The notes below the pieces were generated by a model. The model had not been told where the DNA came from. It was given only the letters and a program-made list of their open reading frames with translations, and did no database searches. A program made the position numbers and the translations under genes. A stretch of DNA of 44,078 nucleotides, taken from the IMG/VR virus record IMGVR_UViG_3300035698_014127, positions 1 to 44,078 of that record. The stretch is one strand, 5' to 3'. This document shows, piece after piece, positions 7,174 through 14,939 of the stretch (position 1 is the stretch's first letter; the number at the start of each line of letters is the position of its first letter). The stretch comes from a virus.

Positions 7174-7473
7174 ATGGAAGTTGTCCTTGACGGCAAATGC
7201 TATCTGCTTGAAAACGTCTCTTATGTCCCAGCAGACAAGGGTGATGCCTGGACCCCGCCGAGCGAAGAAGATATCGAAAGCTCGGCTGTGTGGCACTTGG
7301 TCGATGTTTGTGCAGAGCCAGGTGACCAGCCTTTTCAGGCGTGGATGGCAATTGACGATGTTGATGCCTGGTGGGACGAGCATCGGTGTGCTGTGCTGGC
7401 ATTACTGGCTGAGGAAGCTGACGAAGCTGACCTTGAACGCAAGCTTGAAAGTAGGAGGTTGCTTGATTTATGA
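7174..7473 (+). CDS. Hypothetical acidic early protein
   Basis: 99 residues. I prefer ATG 7174 over 7162 because a GAGGGGGG ribosome site ends four bases before it. The N-terminal part (MEVVLDGKCYLLENVSYVP) is beta-like. The rest is acidic and Trp-rich (FQAWMAIDDVDAWWDEH), ending in a charged helix. Its stop overlaps the start of the next gene (ATGA). No family is recognised. Confidence 0.5.
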   Translation: MEVVLDGKCYLLENVSYVPADKGDAWTPPSEEDIESSAVWHLVDVCAEPGDQPFQAWMAIDDVDAWWDEHRCAVLALLAEEADEADLERKLESRRLLDL

Positions 7474-7610
7474 AAGAAATAGTTGAGTTTCTTGGGGACC
7501 ACCACCAGACAGTAGTGGTACCCTGCATGGTAGTTTTGCTCATAATAGTAGTATATGTGCTCGTAAAAACCATTTGCGAGTTTATGGAGGACGCGGACTA
7601 TGGTGAATAA
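7470..7610 (+). CDS. Single-pass membrane peptide, 46 residues
   Basis: Starts at ATG 7470, coupled by ATGA overlap to the gene before and overlapping ssb by 11 bases; GGAGG lies at 7454-7458. Residues ~15-34 form one hydrophobic helix ([18 protein letters not shown]) with a short acidic C-terminus. Small membrane proteins of this type in early phage operons may act in superinfection exclusion or membrane perturbation; nothing here fixes the role. Confidence 0.5.
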   Translation: MKEIVEFLGDHHQTVVVPCMVVLLIIVVYVLVKTICEFMEDADYGE

Positions 7611-7998
7611 GGTGATTTTGGTAGGAAACCTTGGCGACGAGCCAGAGTCAAGGGAGACATCTGGCGGCATGGTGGTCACAAACTTTTCGGTGGCCACCAC
7701 GTTCAAGGGCAAAGGCGAAAAGCGGACCGAATGGCACCGTGTTGTGACATTCGGGAAGCTGGCCGAAATCTGCGCCAAGTACATGCACAAGGGCAAGCAG
7801 GTGTACATAGAGGGCCGATTACAGACAAATGAATGGACGGACAAAGACGGCAACAGGCGTTGGACCACGGAAATTATCGCGGACCAGACGAAGATGCTCG
7901 GCTCCAAGGGCGATGCCTCCCCGTCTGGCCGTACAGGGTATGAGGCTCCGGCACCCAAAGCAACACCGCCGCGAACCGATAACGATATTCCCTTTTAG
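7600..7998 (+). CDS. ssb: Single-stranded DNA-binding protein
   Basis: 132 residues. The OB-fold domain occupies residues 1-105, opening [16 protein letters not shown] and containing [32 protein letters not shown] and RWTTEIIA, all typical of bacterial/phage SSB. The C-terminus ends DNDIPF, the acidic tip that recruits partner proteins. It binds single-stranded DNA at forks and during RecE/RecT-type recombination. The recombination genes follow directly. Confidence 0.95.
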   Translation: MVNKVILVGNLGDEPESRETSGGMVVTNFSVATTFKGKGEKRTEWHRVVTFGKLAEICAKYMHKGKQVYIEGRLQTNEWTDKDGNRRWTTEIIADQTKMLGSKGDASPSGRTGYEAPAPKATPPRTDNDIPF

Positions 7999-8007
7999 GA
8001 GATTTGC

Positions 8008-8799
8008 ATGATTGAAATGGATTTCAAGGAATATCTGCGGCACAAGGGGTTTTCCAACTCGTTTTTGAAGGTCGTGTTGCAAAAAAGTCCTGCCCACGCA
8101 TGGGTTGCCCGGAAAGGATCCGCAGCCATGGCCAAGGGCACGGCTGTCCATACACACATCCTTGAGCATGCGAAGTTCAAGGAGCAATATTTGATTGCAC
8201 CGAAAATGGATCGGCGCACCAAGGAAGGGCGCGTGGCGTGGCAAGAGTTGGAAGTCAAGGCGGCGGCGCATGGTAAACGGCTGCTCCCAGCCGCAGACGC
8301 CGCAGACGTTGTTGAGATGCACGCAAGCCTGATGGCACATCCTATGATTAGGACTATGCTTGAGCATCCAGACGCCATATTTGAGCAGTCCGTCTTTTGG
8401 AAGGACGAAGAGACAGGCTTGCGGTGTAAATGTCGCCCAGATATTTGTATCCCGTCTCTTAGAATTGTGGCTGACCTGAAGACTGCCAAGGATGCCAGCC
8501 CCAAGGGCTTTGCGCGGGCCATCAGCAACCTTGGATACGACCAAGGGCAATCTTATTACGTTGATGGCTGCACCGCCGAAGGCACCAGGATTGATGACTA
8601 TTGCTTTGTTGCCGTGGAAACTGCGCCGCCATTCGCGTGCGCCCTGCACAGAATAGGTGCTGACTGGGAAGACGCAGGGCGGACAAAGTACCGCGAAGCC
8701 CTGCGCATCGTGCAGGACTGTATAAAGAATAATTTTTGGCCCGCTTACGGGCAAGAAGTAACCACCCTCGAAACACCACGGTGGCTAAAGGAAATGTAA
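8008..8799 (+). CDS. PD-(D/E)XK exonuclease, RecE-like
   Basis: 263 residues from ATG 8008 with GGAG upstream. Residues ~10-60 (FSNSFLKVVLQKSP, AAMAKGTAVHTHILE) and ~130-160 (RCKCRPDICIPSLRIVADLK) match RecE/YqaJ-type phage nucleases: the D of RPD and the D-x-K of ADLK are the metal-binding catalytic residues, and NLGYDQGQSYYVDG is the usual helix after the active site. It would resect dsDNA ends 5'-3' for the RecT partner encoded next (start and stop overlap as TAATG). Named RecE-like rather than recE because it covers only a compact nuclease domain. Confidence 0.85.
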   Translation: MIEMDFKEYLRHKGFSNSFLKVVLQKSPAHAWVARKGSAAMAKGTAVHTHILEHAKFKEQYLIAPKMDRRTKEGRVAWQELEVKAAAHGKRLLPAADAADVVEMHASLMAHPMIRTMLEHPDAIFEQSVFWKDEETGLRCKCRPDICIPSLRIVADLKTAKDASPKGFARAISNLGYDQGQSYYVDGCTAEGTRIDDYCFVAVETAPPFACALHRIGADWEDAGRTKYREALRIVQDCIKNNFWPAYGQEVTTLETPRWLKEM

Positions 8800-9647
8800 T
8801 GGAAAATGAATTAGCTGTACGCGAAACACTGAAGCCTGCGCCAATGCAGGACAACATTTTTTTTAACGTGGAAATGTTCGGTCATCTCCAACGTGTAGCA
8901 GGGATGCTTGCAACATCAAGTATGATTCCTGCCCATTTCAAAGGAAAATCTACATCAGAAGCCACCGCCAACATCATGATTGCACTCAACCTGGCCGACC
9001 GGATGGACGTTGATGTTTTTATGCTGATGCAAAACATGTACGTAGTGCATGGGAGGCCTGGCATTGAGGCTAAATTAGCAATTGCTGTTGTTAATAAATC
9101 TGGCAAATTTTCGCCAATCCAGTACGAGACAGGCGGCAAAGGCGATGCTATGTTCTGCGTGGCCTTTGCGAAAAATCTTGCGACTGGCGAAGATTGCCGA
9201 GGCCCACGGATTGACATCGCTATGTCCAAAGCGGAGGGCTGGCACGGGAAGACGGGAAGTAAGTGGAAAACCATGCCGGAGCTGATGTTGATGTATCGAG
9301 CCGCAATGTTTTTCGCACGCCTATACTGCCCTGAGGCGTTGCTTGGACTATCCTCCCGCGAGGAACTTGCAGATGTTTACAATGTTTCACCGAATTCTGA
9401 TGGTGTTTTTGAAGTCCTTTCTGATACTTCACAAAATTCTCTTGCCGACAAATTGACGCCAAAGCCCACCAAGTCCGAATCCAAGCAATTTCACGAGACA
9501 AGGGAGCCATACCATGCAGCACCTGCGCCCGCTGGCCCGATGTGCTACATGAAGCACGTCCCTGCCACCAAGGTCTTGTGCCTTGAGTGCGCGGACAATA
9601 TTGAATGTCCTATGGCCAAGGATGTTCTTGGAGCGAAAAATGAATAA
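8799..9647 (+). CDS. recT: RecT-family single-strand annealing protein
   Basis: 282 residues. I start at ATG 8799, coupled by TAATG to the exonuclease, with AAAGGA upstream. Residues ~15-190 match RecT-type recombinases: helical entry (FNVEMFGHLQRVAGMLATS), ANIMIALNLADRMDVDVF, MYVVHGRPGIEAKLAIAVVN, and the PELMLMYRAAMFFARLYCPE helix before the end of the core. The tail after residue 210 is low in complexity and ends in a Cys-containing segment (CLECADNIEC), a possible zinc knuckle and an unusual addition. It anneals resected strands in phage recombination and repair. Confidence 0.9.
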   Translation: MENELAVRETLKPAPMQDNIFFNVEMFGHLQRVAGMLATSSMIPAHFKGKSTSEATANIMIALNLADRMDVDVFMLMQNMYVVHGRPGIEAKLAIAVVNKSGKFSPIQYETGGKGDAMFCVAFAKNLATGEDCRGPRIDIAMSKAEGWHGKTGSKWKTMPELMLMYRAAMFFARLYCPEALLGLSSREELADVYNVSPNSDGVFEVLSDTSQNSLADKLTPKPTKSESKQFHETREPYHAAPAPAGPMCYMKHVPATKVLCLECADNIECPMAKDVLGAKNE

Positions 9648-9903
9648 AAAAGACTTGGTTCAGGAAGTCGCTGACGAGATGGGCCTATCTTACGCCCAGA
9701 CCAAAAGAGTGATTGACACATTCTTCAGGGCACTTGTCGGGTTTGTCGGCTCTGGAGTCAGTGTAAAGATTTACAATTTTGGTACTTTTTCAAAAAGGAA
9801 AAAGCCTTCGCGTACCGGAGTCCTGCCAACTGGTAGAAAGTACTCGTCTGAAGGGAAAAACACAATATTTTTCAAGGGGGCACATAAAGTTTTCCCTGAA
9901 TAG
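9640..9903 (+). CDS. HU/IHF-family DNA-binding protein
   Basis: 87 residues, the usual length for HU. ATG 9640 overlaps the recT stop, with GGAG upstream. It opens MNKKDLVQEVADEMGLS and contains VKIYNFGTFSKRKKPSRTG, the conserved beta-arm base, with the DNA-contacting arm GVLPTGRKY. It bends DNA and may serve the origin or the cos/terminase complex. Lambda relies on host IHF for these jobs, so a phage-encoded copy is informative. Confidence 0.9.
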   Translation: MNKKDLVQEVADEMGLSYAQTKRVIDTFFRALVGFVGSGVSVKIYNFGTFSKRKKPSRTGVLPTGRKYSSEGKNTIFFKGAHKVFPE

Positions 9904-10124
9904 TTTTTCCTGGGCTTCCCGAGTGCCCGCCGTCAATATCGTGTCATACGGTGGCGGATTCTCCTGCCGGTGTATCCGGTTTAATAAGCATAAAACTCGG
10001 GCTTCAGACATGCACGTAACTGGTTCGCGCTGTCTGCCGTTAGATACACGGGGAGGCCTGGCCCCCGTTAGTAAACCAGTGCCAGAAAACTTAAACTTAA
10101 ACTAATACGAATTGGGGGGATAAA
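9904..10124 (+). other. Structured intergenic segment of 221 bp, no gene
   Basis: 9918-9924 can pair with 9995-10001 (7 bp). 10019-10025 pairs with 10074-10080 (7 bp), enclosing 10048-10053/10063-10068 (6 bp). An AAACTT-type direct repeat and a GGGGGG tract precede the 10125 gene. I see no coding frame and no recognisable riboswitch or tRNA. It may be a leader, a terminator/antiterminator or a second small RNA. Confidence 0.35.
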
Positions 10125-10676
10125 ATGGGACGCAAGGTTGCAGCATCCCTTGGTGGGCGCGTGTCGGTGTACGATGACGAAATGGCCGAAAGCCCGTGCC
10201 GTGGTTGTAAAAATGTTGGCGAAAGCAAGACCAGTTCGAGTAGCCCTTGTATGACCTGCAAGAAGCTGAGTCTTTCGCCCTACCTTGATAAACTTGAGCT
10301 AAAAGATATTGTGTCTTTATTTTTGGTCGAGGTGGAGAAAAACCGGAAGATTAGTTCTGAAAAGTTGAGCCTCCTGGCGGGGGTGCCAATTACGAAAGTG
10401 TATACACTGATGGCTGGCCAGGGGTTCCACAGGGACCGTGTTGGAGGATGGGCAAAGGTGCGGGCAAAATGTCGTCAGAGCGACACCATAACGAGTCGCA
10501 AACGGCTGAGCAGGATAGCCGCTGTTGACGCGCTGCTTACGGAAAATCCGAGCATGCCCCTGTCCTCTATATCTAAAAAAATCAGTGCGTGCCCCGCGTC
10601 TACCGCGAAATACGTAAGGATTAGTTGGGTTCGCAAGAGTTATCACGGAGCTTGGAAGCGGAGGGAGAATAAATGA
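10125..10676 (+). CDS. Cys-motif putative DNA-binding regulator
   Basis: 183 residues from ATG 10125 with a GGGGGG tract upstream. The N-terminal part has paired cysteines (CRGCKN, CMTCKK) that could bind zinc. The middle (KISSEKLSLLAGVPITKVYTL) looks like an HTH. The C-terminal half (RKRLSRIAAVDALLTEN to AKYVRISWVRKSY) may be a second HTH. It follows a structured intergenic gap and opens a run of genes coupled by 4-8-base overlaps, so it may regulate middle transcription. No named family is recognised. Confidence 0.45.
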   Translation: MGRKVAASLGGRVSVYDDEMAESPCRGCKNVGESKTSSSSPCMTCKKLSLSPYLDKLELKDIVSLFLVEVEKNRKISSEKLSLLAGVPITKVYTLMAGQGFHRDRVGGWAKVRAKCRQSDTITSRKRLSRIAAVDALLTENPSMPLSSISKKISACPASTAKYVRISWVRKSYHGAWKRRENK

Positions 10677-11071
10677 ATTGCGCAAATCCGAACAAATACG
10701 CGAACGCAGGGGACGATGAATCTTTTTCTTTTAGCCAAAAAGATATTTGTGTAAAAACGCCTCGCAGGTGTGACGAGTGTGGCACGTCAATCCCCGCTGG
10801 GGAAACGCATGAGCGCACTCTATGCAGGCTGCAAGAGGACTCCGCACACATTACCTTCCGAACGTGCAGGGTGTGTCAGTCTATTAGAGACGTGTTTTTT
10901 TACGACTACACGCACGGACTGGTTATAGATAACCTTCGGGACTACCTGGAAGACTGCCCCTTGCAGCTTATACCGGAGGGGTATATGGCCTCCTTGACTC
11001 TAGACGCACGGACCAGGGTTTTCGATATGATTGAGAAAATCGAAGCAGAAAGGAGAATAAAGAATGACTGA
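10673..11071 (+). CDS. Zinc-finger-like hypothetical protein
   Basis: 132 residues, coupled to the gene before by ATGA. RRCDECGTSIPAGETHERTL followed by FRTCRVCQSIRDVFF supplies C-x2-C pairs about 35 residues apart, a zinc-ribbon pattern found in many small phage proteins. The C-terminal half is acidic and helical. Function unknown. Confidence 0.5.
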   Translation: MNCANPNKYANAGDDESFSFSQKDICVKTPRRCDECGTSIPAGETHERTLCRLQEDSAHITFRTCRVCQSIRDVFFYDYTHGLVIDNLRDYLEDCPLQLIPEGYMASLTLDARTRVFDMIEKIEAERRIKND

Positions 11072-11348
11072 TAGACGCACGCTGGAGGCTTTCGTAACCG
11101 ACATGAAGGCCAATCTTGACTCCTTCGCTGATGGAGACGTAATTGCCTCTGTGGACGATAAAATGGATGCCTTAGTGAATTCCCTTGACGATAACGAAGT
11201 CCCGCTTCTTGATGTCATTGAGGTCGTCTATGGGTATATTGAAGAATTAACGCGACCTCTATCACCACGGGAGATGGAGTGCATATTCAATCTTGCTGGA
11301 GCCGCCACGCAAGGGCTTAAACCAGCAGAAAAGGAGAAGGTGAAATGA
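11064..11348 (+). CDS. Hypothetical acidic helical protein
   Basis: 94 residues from ATG 11064, overlapping the previous gene by 8 bases, with an AAGGAG site upstream. The sequence is acidic and helical (FVTDMKANLDSFADGDVIAS, LLDVIEVVYGYIEELTR). No family is recognised. Confidence 0.5.
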   Translation: MTDRRTLEAFVTDMKANLDSFADGDVIASVDDKMDALVNSLDDNEVPLLDVIEVVYGYIEELTRPLSPREMECIFNLAGAATQGLKPAEKEKVK

Positions 11349-11737
11349 GATTTAAGAATATTTCCCTTGCCGATTTCAGAGGTGGAATCGGTGCAGAAAT
11401 GCTTGACGAGGCCATGCAGAAAGCCTTGGACAATATTGAAAATCCAAACACCTGGGCGGGGGCAGCGCGGGAAGTTACGCTTACGGTCCGCCTGTCGCCT
11501 AACCGTAATAGAGAGGTCAGTATCGTAACAGTTGGAATCGAAGCGGACCTTGCCCGTGAGTTTTGCGAGCCGCCAAAGCGCAAATACGACGTTTCCTTTT
11601 TGCGCGGTGACAGAGAAGATGCACATTCGCATTCAGTATACGTACTTAAAAAATATGGCGGCCCGATAAAGTTTTACAGCACTGAAGCCGAAGCTGTAAA
11701 GGAGATGACCCGCAGGGAGGCACTGGATGATGACTAA
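11345..11737 (+). CDS. Hypothetical protein, alpha/beta
   Basis: 130 residues, coupled by ATGA to the preceding gene with AAGGAG upstream. Residues 15-40 are helical (AEMLDEAMQKALDNI). Residues 45-75 are beta-like (EVTLTVRLSPNRNREVSIVT). I recall no named family. Its stop overlaps the next start. Confidence 0.5.
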   Translation: MRFKNISLADFRGGIGAEMLDEAMQKALDNIENPNTWAGAAREVTLTVRLSPNRNREVSIVTVGIEADLAREFCEPPKRKYDVSFLRGDREDAHSHSVYVLKKYGGPIKFYSTEAEAVKEMTRREALDDD

Positions 11738-12053
11738 AATTCCGAAAGAGCCATGCCCAAAGGAAGTTGCCGGCAAGACCCGTTGGTCATTAATGCCTTT
11801 TACAGCACTGGAAGAAGTTGTTCGTGTCATTGACTTTGGGGCCAAAAACTACCATTTATGGTCATGGACGGGGCCATTTGTGTACACCCTCGCCATGGAC
11901 GCTGTTTTGCGTCACTGCACAGCTTGGCTGGCCGGAGAAAACGAGGACCAGGAAAGCGGACTGCATCCGCTGGCGCATGCCTGCTGCTGGCTGTTGTTCA
12001 TAATGTGGTGGCAACTCAATGGGGCTGGCACCGATGACCGGAGGGTGGAATGA
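11727..12053 (+). CDS. dATP/dGTP diphosphohydrolase-like N-terminal domain protein
   Basis: 108 residues. RWSLMPFTALEEVVRVIDFGAKNY, here split across residues 19-42, then FVYTLAMDAVLRHCTAW and a later HPLAHACCWLLFIMWW match the all-alpha domain annotated as dATP/dGTP diphosphohydrolase in phages (related to MazG/DatZ-type pyrophosphatases). The conserved acidic stretch before the last helix (GENEDQESGLHPLAHA) is present. It could trim deoxynucleotide pools. Substrate is unproven, and some members are purely structural N-terminal domains. GGGAGG lies upstream. Confidence 0.65.
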   Translation: MMTKIPKEPCPKEVAGKTRWSLMPFTALEEVVRVIDFGAKNYHLWSWTGPFVYTLAMDAVLRHCTAWLAGENEDQESGLHPLAHACCWLLFIMWWQLNGAGTDDRRVE

Positions 12054-12249
12054 GCCAGTTCAGGCCCTGGGGCCTTTCTCCAGCGCTGTTCTTTGGGTTG
12101 TGTCGCTGACTGTGTCCACACATGCCGTTTATAACTTGTTCTCTTTTGACGAAAACACAATGTCTTGCAATGTTATTTGCATAATAACCGTGTTTCTCAA
12201 TAATTTTAATATGAACTGGCTGCTTGTGGACTTTATGAAGGACCGATGA
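12050..12249 (+). pseudogene. Frameshifted copy of the small membrane protein at 13074
   Basis: ATG 12050 opens a peptide that matches the 13074 protein (RPWGLSPALFFGL) but stops at 12107-12109. After a one-base shift the frame continues as a homologue of the rest (FDENTMSCNVICII against FSENGLPVNICLIS), ending near 12249. A single-base deletion near 12100 explains this. A 41-bp stretch is still identical to the intact copy. Confidence 0.7.
12061..12101 (+). repeat. 41-bp direct repeat, left copy, flanking the first methylase
   Basis: Identical to 13094-13134. It lies in the frameshifted gene copy; the intact copy carries the partner. The two bracket the adenine methylase gene. An inner AGGCCC-TG-GGGCCT dyad is present. 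Confidence 0.95.
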
Positions 12250-12262
12250 TAGGAGGGGACAA

Positions 12263-13081
12263 ATGCCAACAACACAAACCCCGCTTAGGTACCCAGGCGG
12301 CAAGAGTAGCTACAGAAAATTGATGCTTGAAATTTTCAAGCTGAATGGGCTTGGTAAAGTGCCTTTTTGTGAACCCTTCGCCGGTGGGGCTGGCCTTGGC
12401 CTTGGCCTGCTGTTTGATGATAAAATAGAAAGCCTGCACATCAATGACTACGATTATGATGTGTATGCGTTCTGGATGGCAGTAGTTTGCGACACAGAAG
12501 AGCTCATAACCCTTATCCAGGACACGGAAGTTAGCGTGGATGAATGGCATCGGCAACGCGCTATTTACACTGGCAAGTCGGACGCAACCAGATGCGGTAT
12601 CGGTTTTGCCACTTTTTACATGAACCGTTGCAATTTTTCAGGCATACTTGACGCACGGCCCATTGGAGGGATGGAGCGGCGCGGACTGTACAAGATAGGT
12701 TCCAGGTATAATAAGAAAACGGCAATTGCGAAGATAGAAGCTATCGCTGAACTGTCTGGCAAGATTCTCGTTGCGGGTTCGAATTTCACGAATTTTTTCA
12801 ATCTTTATGCAAAGCCAGACTCCTTCCTTTACCTGGACCCCCCGTATTACAAGAATGGGCCGTCAATCTACAAAGAGCATCTTAGTCCTGTTGAACATGT
12901 GGAGTTATCCTCATGCCTTGCAACCCATGAATCTCCGTGGGTGCTATCTTATGATGACCATGACTTTATCCGTGACCTGTACCATGGGTTTAATTTTTAT
13001 CGTGGCGGCTGCGTGAAGCCTGGCGAAGTGTTGATAAGCCCGCTAAAGCTGCCACCGTCTGGGGGTGTGACAAATGACTGA
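12263..13081 (+). CDS. dam: D12-class DNA adenine N6-methyltransferase (first copy)
   Basis: 272 residues. PLRYPGGKSSYRKLML at the N-terminus and FCEPFAGGAGLGLGLL around residue 35-50 form the S-adenosylmethionine pocket. FLYLDPPYYKNG around residue 190 is the catalytic DPPY motif. This is the Dam/MboI group that methylates adenine in short DNA sites, here probably protecting phage DNA from restriction or marking it. ATG 12263 has AGGAGGGG upstream. The gene sits between 41-bp direct repeats and two copies of a small membrane gene, as if inserted by duplication. The second phage methylase at 18141 is only distantly similar. Confidence 0.92.
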   Translation: MPTTQTPLRYPGGKSSYRKLMLEIFKLNGLGKVPFCEPFAGGAGLGLGLLFDDKIESLHINDYDYDVYAFWMAVVCDTEELITLIQDTEVSVDEWHRQRAIYTGKSDATRCGIGFATFYMNRCNFSGILDARPIGGMERRGLYKIGSRYNKKTAIAKIEAIAELSGKILVAGSNFTNFFNLYAKPDSFLYLDPPYYKNGPSIYKEHLSPVEHVELSSCLATHESPWVLSYDDHDFIRDLYHGFNFYRGGCVKPGEVLISPLKLPPSGGVTND

Positions 13082-13292
13082 AAAACAAGACAACAGGCCC
13101 TGGGGCCTTTCTCCAGCGCTGTTCTTTGGGTTGTTCATAATGCGCTATGCTCTATGCATCTACGCCATACTTGCCTTGCGGAGTTTTAGTGAGAATGGAC
13201 TGCCTGTTAATATCTGCCTGATATCTCTCATAATTATTAATGTTTTTGAGTGGGGGTTTCTTCTTGGGCAATACCTGGAGCGTGACAAATGA
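13074..13292 (+). CDS. Small two-helix membrane protein
   Basis: 72 residues, overlapping the methylase stop with GGGGG upstream. Two hydrophobic segments are seen (about 15-36, LFFGLFIMRYALCIYAI, and 45-64, NICLISLIIINVFEWGFLL), then a charged end. It is the intact paralogue of the frameshifted 12050 copy. Its N-terminus (MTE, then D-x-RPW) is also shared with the next gene, a hint of local duplication. Function unknown. Confidence 0.55.
   Translation: MTEKQDNRPWGLSPALFFGLFIMRYALCIYAILALRSFSENGLPVNICLISLIIINVFEWGFLLGQYLERDK
13094..13134 (+). repeat. 41-bp direct repeat, right copy, flanking the first methylase
   Basis: Identical to 12061-12101. Recombination between them would delete the methylase and fuse the two gene copies into one. 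Confidence 0.95.
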
Positions 13293-13474
13293 CGGAAGAA
13301 CATGACAGCCGGCCGTGGATTGAGCGGCATTTTGCTGACTTGAAGCGGGGCATGTCTGACTGCAAGGAGTGCAAGGGCTGTGGTTACGTGCCAGACGGTG
13401 AGGGGTACAAGAAGTGTAAATGCCATATCGGAGTGGTCAAGAGGCGCGCTCTTGATTTTCATTTGGAGGATTAA
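13289..13474 (+). CDS. Small zinc-knuckle protein
   Basis: 61 residues, coupled by ATGA. CKECKGCGYVPDGEGYKKCKC gives a DnaJ-like double C-x2-C-x-G pattern over residues ~28-48. The N-terminus resembles that of the preceding membrane protein. Probably a small zinc-binding adaptor; function unknown. Confidence 0.5.
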   Translation: MTEEHDSRPWIERHFADLKRGMSDCKECKGCGYVPDGEGYKKCKCHIGVVKRRALDFHLED

Positions 13475-13475
13475 C

Positions 13476-13589
13476 GTGGGGAAACCGTTTGGGGATGGGA
13501 ATGATTGGTTTGAGGGCTTTGTGGGCGGGTTCTGGGTCTGCAACGTCCTTTGGGTTCTGATTTGGGTTGTGATTAAAATAGCGGGATAA
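13476..13589 (+). CDS. Single-pass membrane peptide, 37 residues
   Basis: GTG 13476 with GGAGG at 13465-13469. After KPFGDGNDWFEGFVGG comes one hydrophobic helix (FWVCNVLWVLIWVVIKIA). It ends just before the AAGGAG site of csf1, so it is likely co-translated with the CRISPR-like operon. Function unknown. Confidence 0.45.
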   Translation: MGKPFGDGNDWFEGFVGGFWVCNVLWVLIWVVIKIAG

Positions 13590-13600
13590 GGAGATTTGAC

Positions 13601-14296
13601 GTGAAAATAGCGACTCACTTAATAGGCAAGCATTTGCGCCACCAGGAAAGCGCAAAAGTGCTTGATTGCCAGTGCGCGATTTGTGGGGAAGAAGGATTAC
13701 CTGGATATCCGCGCCGCGATGTTCTGCCAAAAGTCTTTATGGACTCATCAATTGTTGGTTCTGGCGAAGCCATCTGTATTTATTGTGCCGCGTGTTTCGG
13801 GTATAAGCTCCAGCGAACGGATTGGCTTAGGAACCATTCCTTTTTCGCCACAGGAACAAAGTTGACCAGGCTGAAACGTGAAGACCTGTGGGCGGTGCTT
13901 TTGTCGCCACCAAAAGAGGACTTCGTTTTGTGTGTTACTTACAATCACAAGAAGCACACGGCTCTGCGTGCCGTCCTCAATCTTGCCAATCAGAGGCCAT
14001 ATTCTGTGCGGACAGAAACAGACACAATAGCCGTTTGGCCGGAAAAATTGACCGGCCTGTGCGAGGCAATGCGGGCAATGTACACTATTTGCAAGGCCAC
14101 AAAAGCCGAGCCAACATGGTTCTCAAAGAGCGATATTCTGCACGGGTGCATCAACTTCAAACGGATTGAAGATTTTGGCGCAAACGGGTTTTTCAGGCTG
14201 GATGCGATTGTGCAGCCGTATCGCAATACGGCGCTACTTGAGTTGCTCACTCGCGCCTTAAATAAGGGAGCGATGAAATGCGCGCATATCGAATAG
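13601..14296 (+). CDS. csf1: Csf1-like (Cas8-type) large subunit of a type IV CRISPR complex
   Basis: 231 residues from GTG 13601 with AAGGAG upstream. A zinc-binding pair near the N-terminus (CQCAICGEEG, then ICIYCAACFGY) is the signature of Csf1, the reduced large subunit of type IV complexes. The C-terminal half is helical and contains LCEAMRAMYTICKATKAEPTWF. In type IV complexes Csf1 sits at the crRNA 5' end with the Cas5-like Csf3. The csf3, cysH-like and csf2 genes follow with overlaps or tiny gaps, which supports the call strongly. Sequence similarity to known Csf1 is by motif only. Confidence 0.75.
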   Translation: MKIATHLIGKHLRHQESAKVLDCQCAICGEEGLPGYPRRDVLPKVFMDSSIVGSGEAICIYCAACFGYKLQRTDWLRNHSFFATGTKLTRLKREDLWAVLLSPPKEDFVLCVTYNHKKHTALRAVLNLANQRPYSVRTETDTIAVWPEKLTGLCEAMRAMYTICKATKAEPTWFSKSDILHGCINFKRIEDFGANGFFRLDAIVQPYRNTALLELLTRALNKGAMKCAHIE

Positions 14297-14937
14297 ATGT
14301 TAAATTCTATAGCCCTATGTCAGGGTATAACAGGACCACGTTGGACGGTCTGCTGGCTTGGGCCATAGAACACGAGTTGCAGCCTTGGTCATGTTTGTTT
14401 ATCGAGAACGGTGGTTGGTCAAAACGGAAACCAATTGGCATCGAAAAGACCAAGGAACTCTTACTCTACTACGAGGGCGTCCCAGTGGCCACTCGGATTA
14501 TCCCACATGGGGACACGCTGCAGCTTACTGACACCTACAAGAAAAGATTCCATTCTATCCACCACGAGCTAATTGACTTCAAGGGAAAGAAGCGGCGCAT
14601 AGACACGACTGTTGGTTTTTACAAATCGTTCAATATGCCGGTGCCAGGGGAGGTCTTCGCGCATGGGTATTGGGAGTTTCTTGGAGATGGTCCCAAGGTC
14701 TTGCACTACCTGGAACACAACGTATTTGCAATTGGGAAGCATGCTGCAAGCGGGTACGGGATTGTGCGTAATTTTTCGTTGTCAGAATCCACTTCAAGCC
14801 TCGTGGACATAATGAAAAAAAGACCAGTGCCAGAGGATATCGCAAGCCGCCTTGGAATCACGGGCAACAAAAAGGTGTGCGGGTTTCGTGCACCATATTG
14901 GGTGGCTAAAAACCAGACGATTTGCGTGGAGGCTTGA
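14278..14937 (+). CDS. csf3: Csf3-like (Cas5-type) RAMP subunit
   Basis: 219 residues, overlapping csf1 by 19 bases, with AGGGAG upstream. The N-terminal RAMP strand (RAYRIDVKFYSPMSG, then LDGLLAWA) is followed by GKKRRIDTTVGFYKSFNMP and the Gly-rich C-terminal IGKHAASGYGIVRNF. This is the pattern I associate with Csf3, the Cas5 equivalent of type IV systems, which caps the crRNA 5' handle. It is encoded between csf1 and the cysH-like gene. Confidence 0.8.
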   Translation: MRAYRIDVKFYSPMSGYNRTTLDGLLAWAIEHELQPWSCLFIENGGWSKRKPIGIEKTKELLLYYEGVPVATRIIPHGDTLQLTDTYKKRFHSIHHELIDFKGKKRRIDTTVGFYKSFNMPVPGEVFAHGYWEFLGDGPKVLHYLEHNVFAIGKHAASGYGIVRNFSLSESTSSLVDIMKKRPVPEDIASRLGITGNKKVCGFRAPYWVAKNQTICVEA

Positions 14938-14939
14938 CC

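Noticed and set aside
9995-10080. tRNA-like fold
   Set aside because: A GGTTCG stretch and nested stems are present, but there is no consistent acceptor stem, anticodon arm or GTTCRANNC loop.
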